Below, in pieces: positions 7,894 through 15,616 of a stretch of DNA of 64,000 bases (its first letter is position 1; every line of letters starts with the position of its first letter). The notes under the pieces were generated by a model. That model was not told where the DNA came from. It saw only the letters and a list, made by a program, of their open reading frames with translations, and did no database searches. The position numbers were made by a program, and so were the translations under genes. This DNA is from Roseiarcus sp963737365. Its GTDB lineage: Bacteria > Pseudomonadota > Alphaproteobacteria > Rhizobiales > Beijerinckiaceae. The stretch is from the NCBI GenBank assembly GCA_963737365.1, contig CAVTSD010000001.1:124001-188000 (forward strand), given 5' to 3'.

Positions 7894-9089
7894 GTGATCC
7901 AGGTCGTCGGAGGCAGCTACTACGAGAGGTGCCTGTCCCCGGCGGTTCGGCAGTTCTATGGTTCGGGGGGGCGGGCGGCAGCGGCGCTTGCGGGCCGTCT
8001 CAAGGACGTCGTCCTCCACACATACCAGTCGGACGCCGCGGCGCCGGATTTGAAGAGGCTTGCCGCTCTATCGGGATTCCAGGTTCATACGCACCAGTCT
8101 CTTCGCCCGATCAAGTTCGACTACGTCCATCCCCTTCAGTCGCCGCGGATCAGTCCGCCCCCTCAATTGATAAGGCAGTCCGATCCGTTTTCCGTTCGCG
8201 GCGATCTGGTGCTTTCCTTCGGCATGCTTGAGGGCGCGCCGGAAGTCCACGGACGCGTCGTCGTTTACGATCCCCAGGACGGGCTAACGCCGCGTTCCTT
8301 CAGGAGCACGGGCTCCCGGGCGGACAGGCTCGCGTTTCTCTGCAACAAGGGCGAAGCTGCAAGGTTGACCGGCGAAGCGGATCCCGAAAGAGCTGCTAAG
8401 CTCTTGCTCGAACTCCGAACAGGCCGAGGTCGTTATCGTCAAAGGTGCCGCGCAGGGTGCCTTCGTTCTGACGTCCGACGGACGGACGTCGGCCGTTCCG
8501 GCTTACCAGTCCACCAAGGTCTTCAGCATCGGATCGGGCGACATATTCGCCGCGGCGTTCGCCTTCTTCTGGGGATACGAGGGGCACGCGCCGGATAAGG
8601 CCGCCGACCTCGCATCGCGCGCGGTTTGCCATTACGTCGGAACTCGGGACGAGAAGCTAGCAGCGGACGAGTTGCTCGACTCGCCGCTCAATCCGGCGGT
8701 GATGAAGTCCGGCCGCGTCTATCTCGCCGGACCGTTCTTCACCATGGCCCAGATATGGCTCGTCGAAGAGGTCATGGCGGCCTTGCGGAGCTTCGGCCTT
8801 GAGGTGTTCTCGCCGATGCACGACGTCGGGAGGGGTAGCGCAAGCGAGGTGGCGCCCGCGGATCTCGAAGGAACTCGAAACCTGCGACCGCGTCTTCGCA
8901 ATCGTGGACGGACTGGACGCGGGAACTCTCTTCGAGATCGGCTACGCCCGGAAACTCCATCTCCCCGTCGTCGCCTATGCGGAAACCGTTTCCGAAGAGG
9001 ACTGCAAGATGATCTCTGGATCAGGCTGCCTGCTGGAGTCAGACTTCGCTACGGCAGTCTACCAAACCGCCTGGACCGCGACGTCGTGA
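7894..9089 (+). pseudogene. PfkB-family kinase fused to nucleoside 2-deoxyribosyltransferase, two frameshifts
   Basis: It starts at GTG 7894. The first domain is PfkB/ribokinase-like: an early GGSYYE stretch, VVVYDPQDG, NKGEAARLTG and, after a one-base frameshift near 8400, VVIVKGAAQGAFVL and the anion-hole signature SIGSGDIFAAAF. Translation continues without a break into a second domain typical of nucleoside 2-deoxyribosyltransferases: GRVYLAGPFF, then SPMHDVG and, after another frameshift near 8868, CDRVFAIVDGLDAGTLFEIG. Such a protein could phosphorylate and swap bases on a nucleoside. The stop overlaps the QueC-like start (GTGA). The two shifts break the gene as sequenced. Because all motifs are preserved, assembly errors or very recent loss are both possible. 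Confidence 0.7.
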
Positions 9090-9688
9090 AGCGGGGCATC
9101 CTGCTCTCCGGCGGCCTCGACTCCGCCGCTATCGCCTGGTGGAAGCGGCCGGACGCCGCGATCTTCATCGACTACGGGCAGCGTGCCGCCATCGCAGAGC
9201 GTCGCTCTGCTGAAGCTATCGCGGGGGCGTGCGGAGCGGAGTTCATCCCCATCGGGATTGACTGTTCCATCCTGGGGTCGGGCCAGATGTCGGGCCGGGC
9301 TCAGATCGCAGAAGCCCCCACTCCGGAATGGTGGCCGTTCCGGAACCAATTGCTGGCCACGATCGCGGCTTCGGTGGCCCTGACGAACGGGATACGGGAC
9401 CTAATGATCGGAACGGTCTCGGAGGACACGTCTAACGGGGATGGGACTACTGAGTTCGTGGAAGCTCTTGATCGGCTTCTCGGCTTGCAGGAGGGAAGGA
9501 TCCGGCTGACGGCCCCCGCGATCGGCATGAACGCCGTGGATCTGCTGACGACATCGGGTATCCCGCAGGAAGTCGCCTGCTGGTCCCATTCCTGCTTCGT
9601 TTCGGACACGCCGTGCATGAAGTGTCGCGGATGCCGAAAGCATCTCAAGGTCTTGGAGTACGCCGGCCGCCGGTGGGCCTGCGCATAG
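9086..9688 (+). CDS. QueC-like 7-cyano-7-deazaguanine synthase homologue
   Basis: 200 residues from the GTG at 9086, which overlaps the stop of the fusion gene. The PP-loop is SGGLDS (residues 8-13). The C-terminal zinc site is CWSHSCFVSDTPCMKCRGC, matching the four-cysteine cluster of QueC. True QueC converts 7-carboxy-7-deazaguanine to preQ0 using ATP and ammonia. No queD, queE or queF neighbours are present, and the protein is slightly shorter than housekeeping QueC. This resembles specialised QueC-like enzymes of anti-phage systems (Cap9 of type IV CBASS, QatC). The intact catalytic motifs argue that it is functional. Confidence 0.82.
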   Translation: MKRGILLSGGLDSAAIAWWKRPDAAIFIDYGQRAAIAERRSAEAIAGACGAEFIPIGIDCSILGSGQMSGRAQIAEAPTPEWWPFRNQLLATIAASVALTNGIRDLMIGTVSEDTSNGDGTTEFVEALDRLLGLQEGRIRLTAPAIGMNAVDLLTTSGIPQEVACWSHSCFVSDTPCMKCRGCRKHLKVLEYAGRRWACA

Positions 9689-9797
9689 ATCGCCTTTTTC
9701 AGGCTCCAGCCCGAGTGCGGCTCGAACTTGGCGTCTCATCGTCGACGCTAGCGGACGTAGATATTGCGCGCAGTCGTGGGCAGCCGCTTGACCTTTG

Positions 9798-9828
9798 TTA
9801 TGAAAGTATGGTGATATTTCGCTATAAT
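9798..9828 (+). promoter_or_regulatory. Possible promoter of the AAA ATPase gene
   Basis: A perfect TATAAT at 9823-9828 lies 18 bases before the ATG at 9847. The -35 match around 9798-9805 (TTATGAAA) is poor. The drop in GC here coincides with the start of an AT-richer gene. Confidence 0.35.
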
Positions 9829-9846
9829 TACCTAAGGTCTTCATAA

Positions 9847-11028
9847 ATGGACCCCGTCAAAAATCCATACGCTCCGGGAGCAGGCACCCCGCCTCCTGAA
9901 CTGGCCGGCCGCGGCGATTTGATTGCAAACGGAACTGTGGCCCTTCAGCGTGTTGCCCAAGGTCGACCGGCGCAGAGTCTCATAATGGTTGGATTGAGAG
10001 GCGTTGGAAAGACAGTACTGTTAAACAAATTAAACGAACTAGCAGAGAACGAAGGATTCAGGACAGCGAACATAGAAGCGCACGAAGGCAAGAGTCTGCC
10101 AGAATTACTAGTCCCTAGTCTGAGATCTATACTGTATAGTTTGAGTATGGTCGAGGGAGCTAAGGAAAAAGCTAGGCGTGGGTTAATAGCGCTGAAAGGA
10201 ATGATAAGTGGGATCAAATTCACGGTTGCAGACATAGATTTTAGCCTAAGTATAGACAGTGAAGCCGGCCTGGCTGACAGCGGGGATATTGAAGCAGATC
10301 TACCAGATCTGATGGTGACAATTGGTGAGGCAGCAATGGCGGCGGAGCGTCCTGTTGCTATATTAATGGATGAGCTACAATATGTGAAAGAAAATGAGTT
10401 CAGCGCTTTAATAATGTCAATTCATAGAATCAATCAAAGGAAACTGCCGGTGATTTTGATCGGCGCTGGTTTGCCGCAAATACTTGGCCTAGCTGGAAAT
10501 TCTAAGTCATATTCTGAGCGTTTATTTCGTTTTCCAGAAATTGGAGCCCTGAATCGGGATGACGCTATTTCTGCGATTGCAACTCCTGCTAAGAGCGAAG
10601 GTGTAATGTTCGAGACCGCGGCAATTGAAAGGATTTTGAGGTTAACGGAAAGATATCCTTATTTCTTACAACAATGGGCCTACGAGGCATGGAATATATC
10701 CCCGACGACAACAATATCTGAGTCAATTATTGCCGAGGCAACAGCAGCTGCGATTAAGGAACTAGATCAAAGTTTCTTCAAAGTGCGCTTCGATCGCTGT
10801 TCGCCATCAGAAAAGAAATACATGAGAGCTTTGGCAGGCTTTGGACACGGAATACATAGATCAGGAGATATAGCAGAAAGACTGAATGTGAAAGTCAATT
10901 CGGTCGCTCCGACTCGCAGTGCGCTTATAAAAAAAGGGATGATATACTCACCCTCGCATGGCGATACGGCTTTCACTGTCCCATTGTTTGATCAATATAT
11001 GCACCGTGCAATTCCAAATTTTCCGTAA
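9847..11028 (+). CDS. AAA/STAND-like ATP-binding protein
   Basis: 393 residues. N-terminal NPYAPGAGTPPPELAGRG is followed by Walker A VGLRGVGKTVLLN (residues 50-62), Walker B VAILMDELQ (about 174-182), a sensor-like VILIGAGLPQ and a C-terminal winged-helix-like region (IAERLNVKVNSV, then LIKKGMI). The architecture is that of the Cdc6/AAA_16-type single-gene ATPases often found on mobile islands. Base composition is AT-richer than the cassette before it, suggesting a separate origin. It is unlikely to be the partner ATPase of a Qat system, which is larger. Its role may be in the element's own maintenance or in defence. Confidence 0.7.
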   Translation: MDPVKNPYAPGAGTPPPELAGRGDLIANGTVALQRVAQGRPAQSLIMVGLRGVGKTVLLNKLNELAENEGFRTANIEAHEGKSLPELLVPSLRSILYSLSMVEGAKEKARRGLIALKGMISGIKFTVADIDFSLSIDSEAGLADSGDIEADLPDLMVTIGEAAMAAERPVAILMDELQYVKENEFSALIMSIHRINQRKLPVILIGAGLPQILGLAGNSKSYSERLFRFPEIGALNRDDAISAIATPAKSEGVMFETAAIERILRLTERYPYFLQQWAYEAWNISPTTTISESIIAEATAAAIKELDQSFFKVRFDRCSPSEKKYMRALAGFGHGIHRSGDIAERLNVKVNSVAPTRSALIKKGMIYSPSHGDTAFTVPLFDQYMHRAIPNFP

Positions 11029-11190
11029 GCCGAGTTTAGTGGCATACTCGGCCCGGCCAGTTAGTGAGTTGGTAGGGCTCAAGGTTCAATAGCGCGCGCC
11101 TGACCTTTACGCTGATTCCGATCAAGCCATTGACCAGCGGATTATTTTGGGACATGTTGCGCTCACTGAAACTGAGCGGGAGCAATCGCA

Positions 11191-12412
11191 ATGTCAGTCC
11201 GTAAGCGCGCGTGGACGACGTCTAAAGGGGTCGAGAAGGAGGCGTGGGTCGTCGACTATGTCGACCAAGCAAACAATCGACGCCTAAAGACCTTCGCGAA
11301 GAAGAAGGCGGCCGACAATTTCGCGGCGACGGCGAACGTTGAAATCAGAGCCGGCATCCACACCGCGGACAGCGTCAGCAAGACGATCGCTGAAGCGGGC
11401 AGGCTGTGGCTTGAGACAGGTGATAAGGCTGGCCTTGAGCGCTCGACGCTCGCCGCCTACCGCCAGCACCTCAAGCTCCATATTGAGCCCTATCTCGGCA
11501 ACATTAAGCTCTCTCAGCTTTCGGCGCCGATGGTTCGGGAGTTTGAGGACAAGCTCGCCCGCGGCGACATGCCGGAAGGCGCTCCGTCGCAGCCGCGGAC
11601 GCGCGCGATGGTCCGCAAGGTTCGCGTCTCTCTGTCGTCTTTGCTAAGCGATGCGCAGGAGCGCGGTCTCGTCTCGCGCAACGTGGTCCGGGATCTTCGG
11701 AGGACTCGCGCGCGTGGCGTCGAACGCAAGGCCGAGCGCCGCCAGAGGGGTAAGCTCAAGGTCGGGGTCGACATCCCTACGCGAGAAGAGATCAAGGCCA
11801 TTGTGGAGGCCGCCAAGGGCCGGTGGCGGCCGATCCTGCTAACGGCTATCTTCACCGGTCTACGAGCCTCAGAGCTTCGCGGGCTCCGATGGAAGGACGT
11901 CGACCTCGATAAGCGCGAGCTTCAGGTCCGGCAGCGCGCAGACCGCTACGGCGCCATCGGCAAGCCAAAGTCAGAAGTCCGGCGAGCGGACCGTCCCGTT
12001 GACGCCGATAGTCGTCAACACGCTTCGGGAATGGAAGCTCGCCTGCCCAAAAAGCGAGGCGGGGCTCGTATTTCCTTCAAGCGGCGGCTTGGTCGAGCAT
12101 CACAAGAACATCGTCGAGCGCGGGCTTGTCCCGACACTCATCGCGGCCGGCGTCGGGATCGAAGCGGAAGATCCGGAAGGGAAGCCGGTCAAGCGGGCAA
12201 AGTACACTGGGCTGCACGCCCTGCGACATTTCTACGCCTCATGGTGCATCAACCGACGCGTCGACGGCGGCCTGGAACTGCCGGCCAAGGTGGTTCAGGA
12301 AAGACTAGGCCACTCGTCGATCATGATGACGATGGACGTCTACGGGCACCTGTTCCCACGGGGTGATGATTCCGCTGAATTAGAAGCAGCGGAACGGTCC
12401 TTGTTAGCATGA
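11191..12412 (+). pseudogene. int: Tyrosine recombinase (integrase), frameshifted
   Basis: About 405 residues over two frames. The first frame has an N-terminal arm-binding and SAM-like core-binding region (VSKTIAEAGRLWLETGDKAG, then YRQHLKLHIEPYLG) and the first catalytic arginine in TGLRASELRGL. After about 11,976 the homologous reading moves to another frame, with SGERTVPLTPIV, then HALRHFYASW (His and second Arg) and LGHSSIMMTMDVYGHLF (His and Tyr nucleophile). One extra base in GAAGTCC explains the shift. The catalytic residues are therefore split and the protein is inactive as sequenced. It lies about 1 kb from the tRNA-Tyr fragment that forms its likely attachment site. Confidence 0.85.
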
Positions 12413-12438
12413 GCCGGTGATGAGAGGACAATCGGCAG

Positions 12439-13179
12439 TCATTCGATTTGTGAAGGTCTGAACAACTTGCTAACAATTGGTAGACTTCTCACGCCGTCTC
12501 TATACATACTACGGATATCTCCTGTTCCAAGACTATCCGGTCTCATAAAGAGCGCTAATATTACCGGGTAAGATATTACCACGAACAGTAACCATAAAAT
12601 AGATCGAATTGTATCGTTAAGTAGCCAGAATCCAAACAAGATAGCGGCAAGAGATATCAAACCAGATAGAAATCTGGCAGTTTGTATATTTGTTGATTTC
12701 ACTGTATTTACTCCTACAGCGGCTGACTTGTATATTACTCTTAGGCATAACGACAGGACAATTATTGAAAATGAAGTATACATCATCAAAATCGAATATT
12801 CAGTATCTAACAATTTGATTGAAAATTGCTGGCCTATTATAGTCAGTGCGATCGGAAAAAATTGAGCAACAACAATAGTTAAGGCGGCAAGCCGCTTAGA
12901 GAACGGCTCGACAAAAGTCCAGACAGAAAATATTAGAAACAGCATTGACATGCATAGAGCATGAAACTGATTAGTATCAAGAACACTGTGAAATATTGAT
13001 ATCCAACCGATATAGAAAACTATGAAGGATATGATGTATTTTATAAAAGTCTTTATTGCCGATCTATTAGTAATAATAAAGTCAATTTGTCCAAGAAAAT
13101 AGACAAAAAACCATATGATTGGGCTAAACAATATCTCCCGCTCCGGGATATTAAACATAGCTTCCCCGAAGCGGGCCAT
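12439..13179 (-). CDS. Multi-pass membrane protein of unknown function
   Basis: 246 residues with about seven hydrophobic segments (for example IIWFFVYFLGQIDFII, IISFIVFYIGWISIF, LSGLISLAAILFGFWLL, ILWLLFVVISYPVILALF) and a short cytosolic tail ending SLPIVSKLFRPSQIE. The gene is clearly AT-rich against the high-GC surroundings, a sign of recent transfer. It sits between the integrase and the attachment site, convergent with the integrase, where cargo genes are common. It might be a superinfection-exclusion protein, but there is no family evidence. Confidence 0.6.
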   Translation of the reverse strand: MARFGEAMFNIPEREILFSPIIWFFVYFLGQIDFIITNRSAIKTFIKYIISFIVFYIGWISIFHSVLDTNQFHALCMSMLFLIFSVWTFVEPFSKRLAALTIVVAQFFPIALTIIGQQFSIKLLDTEYSILMMYTSFSIIVLSLCLRVIYKSAAVGVNTVKSTNIQTARFLSGLISLAAILFGFWLLNDTIRSILWLLFVVISYPVILALFMRPDSLGTGDIRSMYRDGVRSLPIVSKLFRPSQIE

Positions 13180-13454
13180 ATAACCTATTAGTCTTTATCA
13201 CGATACTCTCATGCACATGTTATCTGTGGCGGCAGAGCACGAAAGAGTTTCTTGAATGCTAGATCAGGACGCTACTCGATCCTTGAAGTCATATCAATTT
13301 CAATCACCGACTTAGCTCGACAAAATTTACAGTTTTGGAGTTCGCCACTCACCGGGTGTAAAGAGGATTGATTTGGCAGGACAGGTTTTCAGAAAAGCGA
13401 TGCAACACAAACGCAACATGATCGTAGATAGTGACGTAATATCATGTAGATGGT

Positions 13455-13512
13455 TCGGACTGTAAATCCGCTGGCTAAGCCTTCGTAGGTTCGAGTCCTA
13501 CCTCCCCCACCA
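13455..13512 (+). other. Attachment site: 3' fragment of tRNA-Tyr(GTA)
   Basis: These bases carry the anticodon arm CGGACTGTAAATCCG, the long variable arm of a class II tRNA, the T arm GTAGGTTCGAGTCCTAC, the 3' acceptor strand CTCCCCC and ACCA. The D arm and the 5' acceptor strand (expected GGGGGAG) are missing upstream. A displaced 3' tRNA end next to an integrase is the classical right junction of an element inserted in a tRNA gene. The intact tRNA-Tyr should be at the left end, beyond this window. The element therefore lies to the left and the chromosome to the right. Confidence 0.85.
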
Positions 13513-13559
13513 GCCTTTAAACCAGATCCGCGATTGCGGGGGACCTTCGGTCCACCCCT

Positions 13560-13931
13560 TCACTGTGGGCGATCGTCTGAGAGATCGGTGAAGAAGACCT
13601 GCTGCATCGGGGCCCACCATTCGCCGGGCTTCCGCGTGGCGAGCGCTTCCTGGAGCGGCGTGCAGACTTCCCACCAGCGCTTCATCGCGGGGTGTTCGAG
13701 CATCCTTTTCGCGTCCGCCTGGAAATCGGTTCCGTGATATTCCCAATAGGCGAATAGGAGGTTTTCCGGCTCCCTGAGGAAGATCGAATAGTTGCGAATT
13801 TGAGCGTCGTGGATGACTTCTAGGATTTCCGGCCACACGGCCGCGTGAAGCCGATTGTATTCGGAGACCGCTCCCGGTTTGAGGGAAATAACTTGGCCCA
13901 TTCGCTCCACCGCTTCCTCCATTGGTTCCAT
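13560..13931 (-). CDS. L-rhamnose mutarotase (RhaM) family protein
   Basis: About 123 residues from the ATG at 13,931; ATGs at 13,922 and 13,901 are alternatives. Family features are VISLKPGAVSEYNRLHAAVW, then NYSIFLREPENLLFAYWEYHG and KRWWEVCTPLQEAL. RhaM interconverts the anomers of L-rhamnose before isomerisation. No rhamnose isomerase, kinase or aldolase is nearby. It may serve another sugar, such as the pentose handled by the locus from 19 to 37 kb. It is the third gene on the minus strand after the protease-MBL pair, about 150 bases downstream, and may be read with them. Confidence 0.8.
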   Translation of the reverse strand: MEPMEEAVERMGQVISLKPGAVSEYNRLHAAVWPEILEVIHDAQIRNYSIFLREPENLLFAYWEYHGTDFQADAKRMLEHPAMKRWWEVCTPLQEALATRKPGEWWAPMQQVFFTDLSDDRPQ

Positions 13932-14083
13932 TCCGCCTGGGTGTTCCTGCGAGCCTATCAGAAGACACGCGACGCCACTCCTGCGCGGGAGCGATAGGAC
14001 ACGGATTTCCGACCTTCCACCTTGCGGTGCATGCACGGGGGTCGAGCTACGGCGCCTTCGTCACCGCCTGACCGAGCCAAGGT

Positions 14084-15607
14084 TCAAAACGTGATGTCGA
14101 AAAAGAGAGGATCGACGACAACGTTGGCGGGCGATTGCGCCGGGGTTTCGTCGGACCTGAGCACTCCGCTCTTCGCCGCGCTTTTCAGTCTATCGACAAG
14201 CGCGGGCAGTGGCATATTGCCCCAATGCTTCTTCACCGCCATGTCGTGGTAGACAGGGATCGCGGCGATCGAAAGCTCGGTCATCAGTTCGAGGCCTTTG
14301 TCGCGCAAGGTCGCATTGTGGCTGCCGTGGTGGCCAACCTTGTAGAAGATCGTGCGCGCCAGAAGCTCGGGCCCTGTCACGGCGCGGTTATCGAAGCTCC
14401 ACTTCAGATCTTGCCACGATAGCCAGTTGCCGACTTGAGCGTCCGCCGCAAACAAGAGGACGTCCGCGCCACCGAGTTCGATCGCCATGACGAGGCTGGT
14501 GTTGTTCGTGGCGCTGTCGAGCGCCAACGCAAGCTCGGAGGCGCCATCAAGCCAGGCCGAGTCAATTCGCCGCCACGCCGGCGCATCCTCACCCGGCCCA
14601 AAATACCAACGCCGAAAAAAGTCGATTCCCTCCGCTGTCGGAGACGGTATCGAGCGGAAGTCGTCAAAGGGCGTCGAGTCGTCGTCGGCCGAGAGCGCAG
14701 CCATCACCGATGCGCCAAGCGCGGTCGCGGCCATCCCGTAAGTCTCGGGATCTCTCTTCGAGGGCAGCGTCTGCCGGATCAGTTTCTCGTCATGGGGCGG
14801 TCCCAGTATGAAAAGCCGGGCGTCGGCGCCGTCGATGCTGACCGGCGGGTCCGCCGGCAGGCAATAGCGCACTTTGCCTGTCGCCAGCCCGATGGCTTTG
14901 GCGAGCGCGTCTTCGGTCGACGCGCCGCCAGCCGCGCCGAAGAAGCCGAGAAGGCCCTCGACCTCGCTCGCGGCGTCGGCGTCTCCAGCCATGCGCATCG
15001 CCCCGACGCCGAGACGCAGGCTCGCAAGGGCCTGCCGGCGCTCGCCCCTTAGTTTGTTCGACAAGTCGTCGGCTGGATTCTCGGTCCAGGCGACCCACAC
15101 GTCGCCGATTTTGAGCTTCGCAAAAGAAGCGGCGGCCTGGATGAAGCCGGAAAGATGGTCCCAATGCTGATGGGTCAGGAGAAGGAGGTCGATCTTCCCC
15201 TTGGATTCGTCGACGATGTCCTCGACCACCTTTGTCATCGTGCCGCTGGCGTCGGCGGTGCCGAGAATGACGCCGCAATCAATGAGGATGCGGTAGGGAT
15301 CGGGGCTCGCCTTGCGCGGGAGCGTGATCAGAAAGCAGTCCCCGAGGCCGTGCCGGTACATCCTGATTTTCGCCCGGAACTTGTCGCGGGAGGCTTGTGA
15401 CGGTGACGCTGTAGGCTCTGGTGCGCTTGCCGTCGGCGCTCGTGGCGATGCGCGTCGCGTCGCCGGCTCGCGCGCCGCAGTCTTTGCGCCGGCGGGCTTG
15501 CCAGTCGACTGGCGCTCGGCCCGAGGTGCGCGTTTGGAATCCGCCGCCGTCTTTGCTTGTGGATTGGACCGCCCGGGCGGCGTTGATCCGGCGCTCCGTT
15601 TCACCAT
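14084..15607 (-). CDS. Metallo-beta-lactamase-fold hydrolase paired with S8 protease
   Basis: 507 residues. The first 75 are low-complexity Ala/Pro/Arg/Ser, probably disordered, with no signal peptide. The catalytic domain starts near KIRMYRHGLGDCFLITL and has the metal motif LLTHQHWDHLSGF (HxHxDH, about residue 145) and a later KVGHHGSHN. This pattern is that of ComEC-like MBL proteins, which hydrolyse phosphodiester or similar bonds. The gene starts 10 bases after the stop of the giant protease on the same strand, so they form one operon. The substrate is unknown. The pairing with a protease suggests a two-component effector system more than DNA uptake, since no transmembrane ComEC channel is present. 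Confidence 0.75.
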   Translation of the reverse strand: MVKRSAGSTPPGRSNPQAKTAADSKRAPRAERQSTGKPAGAKTAAREPATRRASPRAPTASAPEPTASPSQASRDKFRAKIRMYRHGLGDCFLITLPRKASPDPYRILIDCGVILGTADASGTMTKVVEDIVDESKGKIDLLLLTHQHWDHLSGFIQAAASFAKLKIGDVWVAWTENPADDLSNKLRGERRQALASLRLGVGAMRMAGDADAASEVEGLLGFFGAAGGASTEDALAKAIGLATGKVRYCLPADPPVSIDGADARLFILGPPHDEKLIRQTLPSKRDPETYGMAATALGASVMAALSADDDSTPFDDFRSIPSPTAEGIDFFRRWYFGPGEDAPAWRRIDSAWLDGASELALALDSATNNTSLVMAIELGGADVLLFAADAQVGNWLSWQDLKWSFDNRAVTGPELLARTIFYKVGHHGSHNATLRDKGLELMTELSIAAIPVYHDMAVKKHWGNMPLPALVDRLKSAAKSGVLRSDETPAQSPANVVVDPLFFDITF

Positions 15608-15616
15608 TGCTCGCTC

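Noticed and set aside
6648..9688. Calling the QueC/OGG cassette a type IV CBASS or a Qat system
   Set aside because: No CD-NTase, TGT, CBASS effector, TatD-like or large KAP-type ATPase gene is adjacent. The AAA protein at 9,847 is of another kind and has its own upstream region.
13447..13512. A complete tRNA-Tyr gene
   Set aside because: Only the anticodon, variable, T and 3' acceptor parts are present; the D arm and 5' acceptor strand cannot be found upstream.
13560..13931. A rhamnose catabolic operon
   Set aside because: Only the mutarotase-like gene is present; no rhamnose isomerase, kinase, aldolase or dehydrogenase lies nearby.
14435..15052. Plus-strand frame opposite the MBL gene
   Set aside because: Antisense shadow, arginine-rich with no motif, while the minus strand encodes a clear HxHxDH domain.
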